The notes: generated by a model not told the origin, from the sequence alone. A stretch of DNA of 12,596 bases from SYAC01 sp046048055 (GCA_046048055.1 JBJOGW010000084.1:1-12596); one strand, 5' to 3'. Positions 1 to 7,968 are shown, counted from the first letter of the stretch. Translations and numbers: made by a program.

Positions 1-614
1 CCACCCACCGCAAAGGCCCACCGCCACGAGACCAGCTGCGTCACGAAGTAGGCAGCCACCGCCCCCAGGATGCCCACCGTGGCCACGATGGTGGTGGCCA
101 TGCCGCGCCGCTCACGACTGGTGAGCTCGGCCACCAGCGTGATGCCCGCGCCCAGTTCGCCCGCCAATCCCACGCCGGCCACGAAGCGCAGCACCTCGTA
201 CTGGCGGATGGCCGTGCCCAGGCCGATCGCGTGCAGCCACCCCAGCGCGCCGGCAGCGTCCACGTCGGCCACCAGCGCGTTGAGCAGGTTGGCCACCGAG
301 TAGGTGAGAATGCTGCCGAACAGCACCGCAAGGCGCCCAAGCCGGTCACCCAGCACGCCCCACAGGATCCCGCCCACCATCAGGCCGGTCATCTGCAGCG
401 TGTTGTCCAGCCAGATGCCCCAGTCCTTCAGGAGCTGATCGTGCTGTTCCTCCGGCAGCTCCGCCAGCGGGCGGGCCAGCACGTCCTTCAGGCTGGCCTT
501 GCGAAGCAGGGCGAACAGCAGCAGATCGAAGATGTCCACGAAGTAGCCGAGCGCCGCCACAACCACGGCCAGCGTCACGGCCAGTCGGCCTGGACCCGAA
601 TCAGGGCGTCGCAT
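1..614 (-). CDS. Major facilitator superfamily transporter, N-terminal part (cut by window edge)
   Basis: Inner-membrane secondary transporter of the major facilitator superfamily; the substrate cannot be told. The visible 204 codons cover about the first half of a normal 12-helix protein. A first helix (about residues 11-37) carries two acidic residues (VDIFD). The loop after the second helix has the family signature GVLGDRLGR (87-94 region), the fourth helix has RFVAGVGLAGELG (143-155), and a further helix follows at about 172-196. The long loop at 38-68 and the motif spacing recall metabolite:proton symporter and aromatic-acid transporter branches, which is a guess. The chosen ATG at 614 lies inside the end of the upstream coiled-coil gene, giving a 14-base overlap. 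An in-frame GTG at 641-639 is an alternative start adding nine residues. Tight overlap argues for co-transcription with that gene. The stop lies outside the window. Confidence 0.9.
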   Translation of the reverse strand, partial: MRRPDSGPGRLAVTLAVVVAALGYFVDIFDLLLFALLRKASLKDVLARPLAELPEEQHDQLLKDWGIWLDNTLQMTGLMVGGILWGVLGDRLGRLAVLFGSILTYSVANLLNALVADVDAAGALGWLHAIGLGTAIRQYEVLRFVAGVGLAGELGAGITLVAELTSRERRGMATTIVATVGILGAVAAYFVTQLVSWRWAFAVG

Positions 615-1503
615 TGCCCGCTGGCGGAGGCGACGAAGCACCACCAGCTGGCGCGGATGGTGAGCCGGGCTTGACGGTGGCGGCCAGCTCACGGCACAGT
701 TCCTCCACCAGCATCTGCAGCTGCTGCGCTGCCTGCGCATCGTTGGCGGCACCAAGCCGCTGCTGCCCCCACACCGCCACCTCGCGGCTGCCGTTCTCGC
801 CGGGCACCTTCATGCTGCGAAGCAGCAGCATCATCACGCCCAACGGTCGCTGCGGCTGGTCACGACCCAGCGTGGCGAACACGGCCACACGGAAGGTGCT
901 CTGCGGCCCGGGCTCGATGGTCGCCGACTTGAGCGCCACGGCGAGCGCGGTCTCCACCGCAGCCTGGTCCAGGCCTGGGGCCGGCTGCCCAACCACCTGC
1001 AGGTCCACGGATGTTCGCACCGCGGCGGTTCCGGCAAAGACTCTGGCCAGGTCCAGCGCGGGCAACGCGCCGGGGTCCAGGTCCGCCGCCTTCACCCGGT
1101 CCAGCTCGCTCCGGGCGGCGTTGAACTGGGATCGAGTGCCGTCCCGCTCGGTGCGGGCATCGGCCGCATCGCGCTTGGCCTGATCGATCTGGGCCGTACT
1201 TTCGGCAAGCTGCTTGGCCAAGGTCTCGCCCTTGGCATCGGACTGCTTCAGTCGCTCGGTCACTTCGGCGGCCCGGGCCTCGGCCGCCTGCACGCGATCG
1301 GCCAGCGCACCAAGCTGCTCGGCCGCCTCCGCTCGCTCGCGTTCCTTGGCCTCGATGCGCTCGCTCTGCAGCCACCACGCGGCTCCGCCCGCCACGATCG
1401 CGCCCGCGATCACGGCCAAGGCCACCACCACACCCGACACCGTGCGAGGCGCGGACGTGCGCGGCGCGCTCGTCGTGGGCTGGTTCCAGGGGGATTCGGT
1501 CAT
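601..1503 (-). CDS. Single-transmembrane coiled-coil protein of unknown function
   Basis: A 300-residue protein I do not recognise. The N-terminal 22 residues are polar and Pro/Thr-rich, followed by one membrane helix (about 23-45, Gly/Ala/Val-rich, ending in a Trp pair). A strongly heptad-like Glu/Arg/Ala/Gln-rich coiled coil follows at about 46-139. A small mixed alpha/beta domain lies at about 147-277 and a Pro/Gly/Ser-rich tail at 278-300. Topology is probably cytoplasmic N-terminus with the coiled coil and C-terminal domain in the periplasm. The overall plan (helix, coiled coil, C-terminal domain) is like the two ExbD-like proteins at 7969-9698, but its membrane helix has no acidic residue, so I do not call it ExbD. 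The start is the ATG at 1503, immediately before the sequence MTESPWNQ. The reading frame stays open upstream across the opposite-strand GTPase gene, but that extension is a shadow. It is divergent from the GTPase operon and overlaps the transporter by 14 bases. Confidence 0.85.
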   Translation of the reverse strand: MTESPWNQPTTSAPRTSAPRTVSGVVVALAVIAGAIVAGGAAWWLQSERIEAKERERAEAAEQLGALADRVQAAEARAAEVTERLKQSDAKGETLAKQLAESTAQIDQAKRDAADARTERDGTRSQFNAARSELDRVKAADLDPGALPALDLARVFAGTAAVRTSVDLQVVGQPAPGLDQAAVETALAVALKSATIEPGPQSTFRVAVFATLGRDQPQRPLGVMMLLLRSMKVPGENGSREVAVWGQQRLGAANDAQAAQQLQMLVEELCRELAATVKPGSPSAPAGGASSPPPAGNATP

Positions 1504-1590
1504 GGAGTGCGAGGGAGGCGGCCAGGTCACCGATACACTTGGCAGCATAACCATCGTGGTTTCCGGCCGTGCGACCGATGGCATGCCCCC
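1504..1590. promoter_or_regulatory. Divergent intergenic region, presumed two-way promoter
   Basis: This 87-base gap separates the start codons of the coiled-coil gene (minus) and the GTPase gene (plus). It is the only sizeable non-coding stretch in the window, so promoters for both directions should lie here. On the plus strand TTGGCA at 1539-1544 resembles a -35 element, but no good -10 follows at normal spacing. An inverted repeat, CCATCG at 1551-1556 and CGATGG at 1576-1581 with 19 bases between, could be an operator or chance. Neither start has a clear Shine-Dalgarno sequence. The region's role is inferred from position only. Confidence 0.4.
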
Positions 1591-2637
1591 ATGACCCTGC
1601 CCCCGCCTCAGCCGGATCCCGAGCTCCCCATCGACGACTCGCTCGATCTGGGCGAGAGTGCCACGCTTGCGGGTGGAACCCCGGCGCTGGCCGAGCCGCA
1701 TCCCATGGCCCATGCGGGAGATGCGCCGCAACGCGACCGCGTGGTGGTGCTGGGACGCACGCGGGCCGGCAAGACCATCTATCTGGCCCGCCTCTACGAG
1801 CAGTGCTGGAAGGGCAACGGGCCGCTGCGCATCGAGGCGCATGACGGCCGCACGCATCTGGCGCTTCTGGGCACGGTGGAGGAGATGCTGGAGCACCGCC
1901 GCTGGCCCCCCGCCACCGAGGGCAGCAGCTATCTCGACCTCAACATCCTCTATCGGGGCCAGAGCATGACCATGGTCAGCCTGGACTATCCGGGCGAGGT
2001 CTTTCACCGCGCCTTCGTGCAGCAGGTGGAGGACGAGGACACGCGCGAACTGATCGATCACGTCAAGCGGGCCGCCGCCATGCTGCTGCTGATCGATCCC
2101 AAGGTCCTGGCCACGGGTCGCCTGGGCGAGGCCGCCGACGACGACTTCGGCATGGTGCAGGCCATGCGGTATCTGCGCAGCCTTCCTGGGGGCATGAGCG
2201 TGCCGATCGCGCTGGTGCTGACCAAGATCGACGAGAACGCCGACCTGCTGCGCCACCACGGCAAGCTCCGGGGATTCGCCGAGCGGTTCTGCGGCAACCT
2301 GCTGCGCGTGGTGCCCGGCCTGCGCATCTTCGGGGTGTGCGCGGTGCGAAGCCGCCGCGACGCGCTGGGTCGGTCCGTGCCAGACCTGGACCGGCCACCT
2401 CGCGGGCTGACCGGGCCTCTCGAGTACTGCATGAGCGTGGCGATGCAGGCACGTCAACAACAGGCCGACCAGCGCGCCGCCGAGGCCATCCGGGCCCGCG
2501 CTGCCGGCGAGGCCCGCCGTGACGCCGAGGAGGCTCGGGTGCATGACCGCTTCTGGCTGTGGGTGAACCTTGGACTGGTGGCGGCCGTGCTGGTGGTGGG
2601 CCTGGTCGCGTGGTTCGTCATCAAGAGCGCCCAATGA
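1591..2637 (+). CDS. Tail-anchored P-loop GTPase, probably of the double-GTPase (DO-GTPase2-like) type
   Basis: A 348-residue GTPase, probably a cytoplasmic switch anchored to the inner membrane by its C-terminus. Visible motifs in order: P-loop GRTRAGKT at 55-62; a candidate switch Thr at 109 (WPPAT); G3/Walker B DYPGE at 132-136, preceded by hydrophobic beta strands; a hydrophobic strand LLLIDP at 165-170; G4 TKID at 211-214, with Thr in the first position where many GTPases have Asn; and a possible G5 at 249-254. A charged Arg/Ala/Glu helix (286-320) leads to one membrane helix at 322-344 and four final residues. The D-x-PGE form of G3 and the company of a GAP1-like gene suggest the GTPases of GTPase/GAP1 conflict systems; this is recall of family motifs, not a search. 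The ATG at 1591 was chosen because the open frame before it runs into promoter space and the opposite gene. Its stop overlaps the next ATG by four bases (ATGA), so translation is probably coupled. Confidence 0.88.
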   Translation: MTLPPPQPDPELPIDDSLDLGESATLAGGTPALAEPHPMAHAGDAPQRDRVVVLGRTRAGKTIYLARLYEQCWKGNGPLRIEAHDGRTHLALLGTVEEMLEHRRWPPATEGSSYLDLNILYRGQSMTMVSLDYPGEVFHRAFVQQVEDEDTRELIDHVKRAAAMLLLIDPKVLATGRLGEAADDDFGMVQAMRYLRSLPGGMSVPIALVLTKIDENADLLRHHGKLRGFAERFCGNLLRVVPGLRIFGVCAVRSRRDALGRSVPDLDRPPRGLTGPLEYCMSVAMQARQQQADQRAAEAIRARAAGEARRDAEEARVHDRFWLWVNLGLVAAVLVVGLVAWFVIKSAQ

Positions 2638-4475
2638 TCCGGGCCGAGACGCATCTCTTCGGCTCGGTCGACGGATATCGAACGCTGGCGCGGGCCGCGG
2701 GCGTGAGCGACGCCGAGGATGCGGCCCTGAGCGCCATGGGATTCGGGTCGCCGCGAAGCGGCTCGGAGTTCGATTCGCTGATGGACCGACCTTGCATGGC
2801 CGGAAGGCTGCTGGCCAGCGGCCGCTTCGCGATCACCCGCCTCTTTCCCGGCGCACCCGATGTCGCCGGACGGCAGACCGTGGAGCGTCGAACGCTCATT
2901 CTCTCGAGCGAGCAGTGGCTGCAGGCATGTCGTTGCGATCTGCATGCCACCTTGCTGGCACCGTCGGCGTGGAATCGCGACGCGTTCGCCGCGGGGCGAT
3001 CGATCGAACTGGACCCGATGCCATGCCAGGACCTGCTGCCCGAGCCAACGGAACATGACCGCCGCGCCTATGACGCCCTGCTCGCGGCCCATGCCTCCGG
3101 TCGCTGCGCGATCCTTCCGGACGAGCCCCGGTGGCATCAGGCGATGCTCCGTCTTGCGGGCCTGCTTCCCGCAGGCGAGGCGATCTCGCTTGGCTGGGGC
3201 GTGGGCCTGTGGAACGTGCCGCAAGGCGTGTGGATCAGCACGCTGCGCGAGCCGGGAGCTCCGCGAAACGCGTTCGTGGCTCCCACCGCGGGTGGATGGC
3301 GCTACGCCGAGGCCGTCCAGCGGCTGGGCACCGGACTGCCGACCCGACCGCGATGGGGCGGACAACCTGCAGCGCAGCGCAAGCCTCGCGTGGATGCTCG
3401 CCTGCTGATCGTGGCGATCGTGGCGACGTTGGTGGTTCTGACCCTGGTGCTTCGCTCGTGCATGGGCTTCGCCAACCCGCCGGCTCCACCGTCGTTGCCG
3501 TCGCAGTCCGCGAAGCCCGCCGAACCATCATCGCTCACGACTGTCACGACCGCGGCGACCACGGTTGACGCGGCACCCCCGGCCCCACCCGCGGCGCCCA
3601 CCGCGCCACCAACACCAGACCCGACCACCATCACGGCGCCGACCGATGCGAATCCCGCTCCCACTTCGTTCGGTTCGACCCAGCAGGCCGAACCCGGATT
3701 CGGTCAGGCATCTGCGGAGGAACCCGAGGCGGATGCCGCCGCCACGCCAACGCCCGCGTCACCACCAATTCCGCAGGTTCCGCCCCAAACGCCGCCACCC
3801 GCGCCGAGCCCCTCGCCTTCACCCAGCATTCCGCCCGCAAGTGATCCGGATTCCGCGCCGTGGGATGACGCCACGACGCTGCTCGACCGATCCATCGAAA
3901 TCCTTGGGCAGGCTCGCTCCGCGGCGGATGCGACCGGTCACGACGCAACCTTGGCGCGCACGGAGGCGGCGGATGCGTTACTGGCGATCGCCCTCGAGAC
4001 CACTTCGGCGGCCCGGCAGGTGAATGCCCAGTTCCGTGCCGCCAAGCAGACTGCCCCGGTCCTGGTGGACCTGAACGCCGGCACCGTGCCCGCGGATGCC
4101 GCAACGCGTCTTGCGGACGACACCGCCTCGCCCGACCTGCTGCGTCAGTCCGCCCTGCTTGTGGCACGCTTTGCCCAGATGGTGGCGGCTCTGCGACTGG
4201 ATGCGGCCGCGGGCGACATGGTCGATCCCGATGATCCATGGACGCGCAAGCGGAACGAACTCGCCAAGGCCAGGCTCACCGATTGGCCATCGGACGCCTT
4301 CTCGCGATGGTTCGTGGCTCGTCCCGATGTCCGAAAGAACACGGCTCGCACGGTGGCCGCAACCCAGATGGCCGAGTTGATCCGCAAGGCGGTTGAAGGT
4401 CAGGCAGGCCGCACGAACCTGGCCCGCGCGCTGCGAGAGGCCGCGATCGCACTGCAACCGGAGCCCACGCCATGA
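2634..4475 (+). CDS. Transmembrane protein with GAP1-like cytoplasmic domain, Pro-rich linker and helical domain
   Basis: A 613-residue protein in three parts. Residues 1-250 form a globular domain starting THLFGSVDGYRTLARAAG and containing PDVAGRQTVERRTLIL around 75-90. The (Y/F)GS-GYR-LA opening and the D-x-x-GR segment followed by a hydrophobic strand fit the N-terminal domain of GTPase-associated protein 1, as I remember it. An Arg/Lys-rich stretch (249-256) then precedes one membrane helix at about 256-276, which places the N-terminal domain in the cytoplasm. Residues 280-405 are a disordered Pro/Ala/Thr/Ser linker, and 408-613 an Ala-rich helical domain, presumably periplasmic. The immediately upstream gene is a membrane-anchored GTPase with a four-base overlap, supporting a physical pair. 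The function of GAP1 proteins (regulator, adaptor or effector) is not settled to my knowledge. The coding call is near certain; the GAP1 assignment is moderate. Confidence 0.85.
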   Translation: MIRAETHLFGSVDGYRTLARAAGVSDAEDAALSAMGFGSPRSGSEFDSLMDRPCMAGRLLASGRFAITRLFPGAPDVAGRQTVERRTLILSSEQWLQACRCDLHATLLAPSAWNRDAFAAGRSIELDPMPCQDLLPEPTEHDRRAYDALLAAHASGRCAILPDEPRWHQAMLRLAGLLPAGEAISLGWGVGLWNVPQGVWISTLREPGAPRNAFVAPTAGGWRYAEAVQRLGTGLPTRPRWGGQPAAQRKPRVDARLLIVAIVATLVVLTLVLRSCMGFANPPAPPSLPSQSAKPAEPSSLTTVTTAATTVDAAPPAPPAAPTAPPTPDPTTITAPTDANPAPTSFGSTQQAEPGFGQASAEEPEADAAATPTPASPPIPQVPPQTPPPAPSPSPSPSIPPASDPDSAPWDDATTLLDRSIEILGQARSAADATGHDATLARTEAADALLAIALETTSAARQVNAQFRAAKQTAPVLVDLNAGTVPADAATRLADDTASPDLLRQSALLVARFAQMVAALRLDAAAGDMVDPDDPWTRKRNELAKARLTDWPSDAFSRWFVARPDVRKNTARTVAATQMAELIRKAVEGQAGRTNLARALREAAIALQPEPTP

Positions 4476-5683
4476 GCTCGCTCTCGCTGGAGTCCGCGCA
4501 GGCCACGGCCCGGGCCACGGCCCTGTTCGGCGACGCGTCCGGCTTCGAGAGCCAGTTGCAGGCCGTGGTGTCGCTGGATCGCGAGGGCCGTGTGGACATG
4601 CGCTCCATGCGCATGCTGCGCGTGGTGGCCCGGGCACGGCTGGCCGATTTGGCGGGTGTGGACGAGACGCTGCACGCCCTGGATCCCCTCTCACCGACGG
4701 AGTGGCGCGAGATCCTGGCGTGGCTTCGCCAGGCGCCCGACATGGAGCACCCGGCCTATTCGGCCTTCGTGCGCTCGCTCGATCAGCGCATGCGACGCCA
4801 CACCGGCATCTCGCGATGGCGTCGCCTCACGCCCATGCTTGCGGTGATGCTGGTGGCATCGCTCGCGTCGCTGCTGGTCCTGATGTGGCGGCTGGCGCCC
4901 CGGGACGCGGCACGCGACACGCAGTCATCGATCCGGGCCGTGCTGCACGCCGATCCGCAGGCGCTGACCACCACCCTGCCGGCATCCTGGGTCGAGGCGA
5001 TCCGGCGCACCGCGGACACCATGTCCTCGGTGGCCGCACCCGGCTCCGCAGCCGCCTGCGGTCCAGCTCTCGACGCGCTCGCGCTGGCCCTTCGCGACGC
5101 ATCCAGGTCGCCCAATGCGGGCTCGCTCGCTCGAGTGCTGCTTGGCCCGATCGCCCGCGCGGAGGATCTGGCGAGCCTTGCCGAATCCGTGACCGAGTGG
5201 AAGTCCTGCCCATGGCTGGACGTGTCACAGTGGGGCCGCCAGGAAGCGTGGACATGGAAGCCCTCCCGGCAGGGGCTGCTGGCTTGGCAGTGCCTGCTAC
5301 GCCACGCGCCGCTGGCGGCGTGGACGCCCGGATGGTTCATCAACGGCTGGCGGGTGGATCCGCTGGATCCCGTGGATCCTCGTGTGCGGCGTGCCGCCAC
5401 CGACGATCAAGGCATCACCCTCACGGTGCAGATGGGTTCGGATGCCTGGCCCATCCCGGTGATCCGGCAAGGCCGTTGGTGGGTGCCGCCGGCGTTGGCC
5501 AGCCGCTGGGACGCCGTGCGGGCGTCGATGGCTCCCGACCGGCTGGGGGCGGAACATGCCGCAGCGCTGCAGTCGGATATCGTGGCCGCCATCGAAGGCG
5601 TGACGCAATGGATCCGGGATCATGGCGAAGGCCGCAGCATCGAGCTTCCTCAGGGGCCGTCGCTCGCGTGGTGGGTGCCGTGA
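4472..5683 (+). CDS. Single-transmembrane protein of unknown function
   Basis: A 403-residue protein I cannot assign. Residues 1-112 are mostly helical and charged, with tandem hydrophobic/Arg segments that could be a TPR-like helical bundle. An Arg-rich stretch (RRHTGISRWRR, 108-118) precedes one membrane helix at about 119-141, so the N-terminus should be cytoplasmic and residues 145-403 periplasmic. The periplasmic part has a helical half and a Trp-rich C-terminal half. The latter has a probable beta hairpin (ITLTVQMGSDAWPIPVIRQG, then RWWVPP) that reads like a small binding or scaffold domain. A short segment WRVDPLDPVDPRV is encoded by three imperfect nine-base repeats near 5353-5380. 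The start overlaps the preceding stop by four bases (ATGA) and the stop shares one base with the next start (TGATG), so it is an obligate operon member. It may connect cytoplasmic GTPase signalling to the periplasm (inference). Confidence 0.85.
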   Translation: MSSLSLESAQATARATALFGDASGFESQLQAVVSLDREGRVDMRSMRMLRVVARARLADLAGVDETLHALDPLSPTEWREILAWLRQAPDMEHPAYSAFVRSLDQRMRRHTGISRWRRLTPMLAVMLVASLASLLVLMWRLAPRDAARDTQSSIRAVLHADPQALTTTLPASWVEAIRRTADTMSSVAAPGSAAACGPALDALALALRDASRSPNAGSLARVLLGPIARAEDLASLAESVTEWKSCPWLDVSQWGRQEAWTWKPSRQGLLAWQCLLRHAPLAAWTPGWFINGWRVDPLDPVDPRVRRAATDDQGITLTVQMGSDAWPIPVIRQGRWWVPPALASRWDAVRASMAPDRLGAEHAAALQSDIVAAIEGVTQWIRDHGEGRSIELPQGPSLAWWVP

Positions 5684-7965
5684 TGACGCGGTGTGCTGGG
5701 CTCGTGACCCGCTGCTGGATCGCCTGCGTTCTGGTGGGCGTGACGGCCGCGTGCGAGCCCAAGCCAATGGCAACGCCCGAGCCGGTCCAACCGGATCTGC
5801 TTGCGGGCGAGCGGCATGAGAGCGCCGGAACGCGCGCGCCGACCGCCCTGCCGCGCACGCCGACGCAGGTCACCGTGCCCGCCGCAGACGCTGATCTGCA
5901 GGCCGATCGAAGGAGCCCCACGACGCGATCGGGCCCTTCCGCCGCCGGCGCAGCCCCGGGCAGCGGCAACCAGAGCTCAACGCCAAACGCCGCAGGCACG
6001 TCGGTCGACAGCGCCGCGTCCGGTGCTGGCGCGTCCGCCAACGGATCTTCGCCCTCGAACTCGTCTGGCGGAGCCGAGTGCGAAGGCGGTAGCGGTGGCA
6101 GCGGCGGAAGTGGCGGAGGTGGCGGCAAGGGGCAGGCTGGTGAGGCTGCTGCGGGAACAACCGGAACTGAGGGTGCCACCGGATCGAGCGGATCGAGTGG
6201 ATCGAGTGGATCGAGCGGATCGAGTGGGTCGAGCGGATCGAGTGGGTCGAGTGGGTCGAGTGGGTCGAGTGGGTCGAGTGGATCGAGCGCCTCCGGCGAC
6301 GGCAGCCAAGGTTCCAACTCTTCCAACGCAAGCCAGGGCAGCGGAACCTCGCAAGACCAGGGCATCGGCGGCAGCGGCGGTGGCGGCGGCTCCAATCGCG
6401 GCACCATGGCCGAACTGACACGTGTGGCCCAGGGACTTGCCGGCGTGGCCACCGCACCCGCGGCGCGGCCTGGCGGGGCCAGCACGTCCACCAGCGGCGG
6501 CATTGCAAGCAGCGGTGCCTTCACGGGCGAAGGTGGGGGCTCGGGCTCCGCGGATCCATCGCCCCAGGAGTCGCCCAACACGGCACGGGCCGCAGGCACG
6601 GTGCGAGCGCCCTCGCGTTCCTCGCTGCCGGATGCCATGCCAGCGCAGGCAGAGAGCGGCAACGCCACCGCCGGGGGTGCAAACGCAGGCACCAGTCGCG
6701 ACCGGACCGTGACCGGGGCTGGAGCGTCGGAGACTCCCGACCCAGCCGACGCGTCGCGAGCGCCCGATGCTGCAGGCGTGCGTCGTTCACTCGATGACTC
6801 GGTGAACGAGCAGTCGCCCACCGCTGCTGCAGACACGCAACTGGACATTCCGGAGCCCGTGACCCCGTCCACCGATGAGGCCGACGCAGCCATGCCCGAC
6901 ACGCTTCCGGCCAACTCGCCCCTGGCGCCGCTGCTCGGCCACTGGATCCAGCTCGATGCATCCGACCAGGCCGCGGACTTTGCGCCTGGCGGCCATGACG
7001 TGTCGCTGCTGGCCATCCGACCCACGCAGCAGTCCCTGCAGGTCTATCGGGCATGGGGTTCGCCACCGGTGCTGGTGGTGGCCGCGGAACTTCGCGCCAC
7101 CTTCGATCCCGAGGGCGGCGTCCACCTGCAGGAATCACCCTCGCAGCCATCACGATTCTTCACCGCGCCGATTGCGCTGCCGGTGGCCGCGGGTGCCTCG
7201 CCGCGCGAGGCCACGCCGCCCCAGAGAGCCCTGCCGCTGGACACCACGTGGTCGATCCAGCCCGACGGAACGCTGCAGCTGGATGGCCGGATCTATCAGA
7301 GGATCGATCGCGCCGAGTTCGAGCGCCTGAGCCGGGCCCGGGCCGCGGCACCGATCCAGCCATCGAAGCCAGGCATGGCCCCGACGGCGGGCGCCGCGGA
7401 GCCCTCGGGGGGCGTGGACTTCTTCGGGGCGCGCGTGCGCGGCCGCTACGTCTGCTTCGTCTGCGACATCAGCGGCTCGATGAGCGGCGACAAGATGGAG
7501 GCGCTGCGGCGCGAGATCATCCGCACGGCCCAGGCCCTTCCCGCCGGGTCGCACTACCAGGTGGTGTTCTTCGATCACGCCGCCCACGTGCTCACGCCCG
7601 GATGGACCCGAGCCGGCACGCCCGCTTCCGAGGCCCTGCTTCGCAAGGTGGACAACGTGGGCGTGGGAGGCGGGACCGACCCGCTCGATGCGCTGGCCTA
7701 CGCCTTCACGCGTCTGGACCCGCCGCCCCACGAACTGTTCCTGCTCACCGACGGGAACTTCGGATCAAGCCCCGACGCGTTGCTGCAGCGGCTCAACGGC
7801 GGCCACGACCGCACGCGCATCCACACCCTGGGCATGGGCGACGACGCCAGCGAGGACGTGCTGCGTGCCATCGCGCAGGCCCATGGTGGCACCTACACGC
7901 ACGTGCCCGCCGCGTCCGCGCTGTCCGGACCGCTCTGGACACCCGGCACCATGCCCGGGCCCTGA
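5683..7965 (+). CDS. vWA-domain lipoprotein with Gly/Ser-rich stalk and complete MIDAS
   Basis: A 760-residue probable lipoprotein. The signal peptide ends in VGVTAAC, making Cys24 the likely lipidated residue; the lipobox has Thr at -3, permitted but not ideal. Residues about 25-410 are low-complexity Ser/Gly/Ala/Pro/Thr, including a pure Gly-Ser-Ser tract at 167-202, and look like an extended stalk. A beta-rich domain follows at about 413-545 (LLGHWIQLD to DGRIYQRID). The C-terminal vWA domain begins near 587. Its metal-ion-dependent adhesion site is intact: DISGS (Asp595, Ser597, Ser599), Thr665 in GGGTDP, and Asp690 in LLTDGN. Intact MIDAS domains bind a divalent metal and a protein ligand. 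Placement in inner or outer membrane cannot be read; residues after the Cys are Glu-Pro-Lys, with no Asp at +2. The frame is open for 430 codons upstream, but the lipoprotein start at 5683, one-base coupled to the previous stop, is far better. It ends three bases from the convergent gene's stop. Confidence 0.88.
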   Translation: MTRCAGLVTRCWIACVLVGVTAACEPKPMATPEPVQPDLLAGERHESAGTRAPTALPRTPTQVTVPAADADLQADRRSPTTRSGPSAAGAAPGSGNQSSTPNAAGTSVDSAASGAGASANGSSPSNSSGGAECEGGSGGSGGSGGGGGKGQAGEAAAGTTGTEGATGSSGSSGSSGSSGSSGSSGSSGSSGSSGSSGSSGSSASGDGSQGSNSSNASQGSGTSQDQGIGGSGGGGGSNRGTMAELTRVAQGLAGVATAPAARPGGASTSTSGGIASSGAFTGEGGGSGSADPSPQESPNTARAAGTVRAPSRSSLPDAMPAQAESGNATAGGANAGTSRDRTVTGAGASETPDPADASRAPDAAGVRRSLDDSVNEQSPTAAADTQLDIPEPVTPSTDEADAAMPDTLPANSPLAPLLGHWIQLDASDQAADFAPGGHDVSLLAIRPTQQSLQVYRAWGSPPVLVVAAELRATFDPEGGVHLQESPSQPSRFFTAPIALPVAAGASPREATPPQRALPLDTTWSIQPDGTLQLDGRIYQRIDRAEFERLSRARAAAPIQPSKPGMAPTAGAAEPSGGVDFFGARVRGRYVCFVCDISGSMSGDKMEALRREIIRTAQALPAGSHYQVVFFDHAAHVLTPGWTRAGTPASEALLRKVDNVGVGGGTDPLDALAYAFTRLDPPPHELFLLTDGNFGSSPDALLQRLNGGHDRTRIHTLGMGDDASEDVLRAIAQAHGGTYTHVPAASALSGPLWTPGTMPGP
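6181..6288 (+). repeat. Twelve tandem 9-base repeats encoding Gly-Ser-Ser
   Basis: Twelve consecutive nine-base units of the form GG(A/G)TCGAG(C/T) with no interruption, each coding Gly-Ser-Ser. The units differ only at the third and ninth bases, both silent, so the tract looks recently expanded by slippage or unequal recombination. Loss or gain of units keeps the frame and would only change stalk length. Weaker Gly/Ser repeats flank it (6085-6130, 6364-6392). Confidence 0.95.
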
Positions 7966-7968
7966 GCG

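Noticed and set aside
1504..2634. Minus-strand open frame continuing upstream of the coiled-coil gene, opposite the GTPase
   Set aside because: Its translation is His/Arg/Gln-rich and without family motifs, and the opposite strand encodes a clear GTPase. It is a shadow of GC-rich codon use; the real start is at 1503.
1591..4475. Type VI secretion components (TssL/TssM-like)
   Set aside because: The GTPase has a single C-terminal helix and lacks TssM architecture, and no other type VI genes are seen.
4393..5682. Upstream extension of the vWA gene frame by 430 codons
   Set aside because: It lies over the 403-residue transmembrane gene in another frame, is Gly/Arg/His-rich without motifs, and would bury the signal peptide and lipobox at 5683.
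6181..6288. Repeat array as a possible CRISPR
   Set aside because: Units are nine bases, directly adjacent, with no spacers, and lie inside a coding frame.
5421..7025. Long minus-strand frame with Leu-Asp-Pro repeats opposite the vWA gene
   Set aside because: The repeats are only the reverse reading of the Gly-Ser-Ser tract. The plus-strand gene has signal peptide, MIDAS and operon coupling.
5683..7965. MoxR-vWA or tellurite-resistance TerY-type vWA cassette
   Set aside because: No MoxR-type AAA ATPase or Ter genes are present, and this vWA protein is an exported lipoprotein rather than cytosolic.
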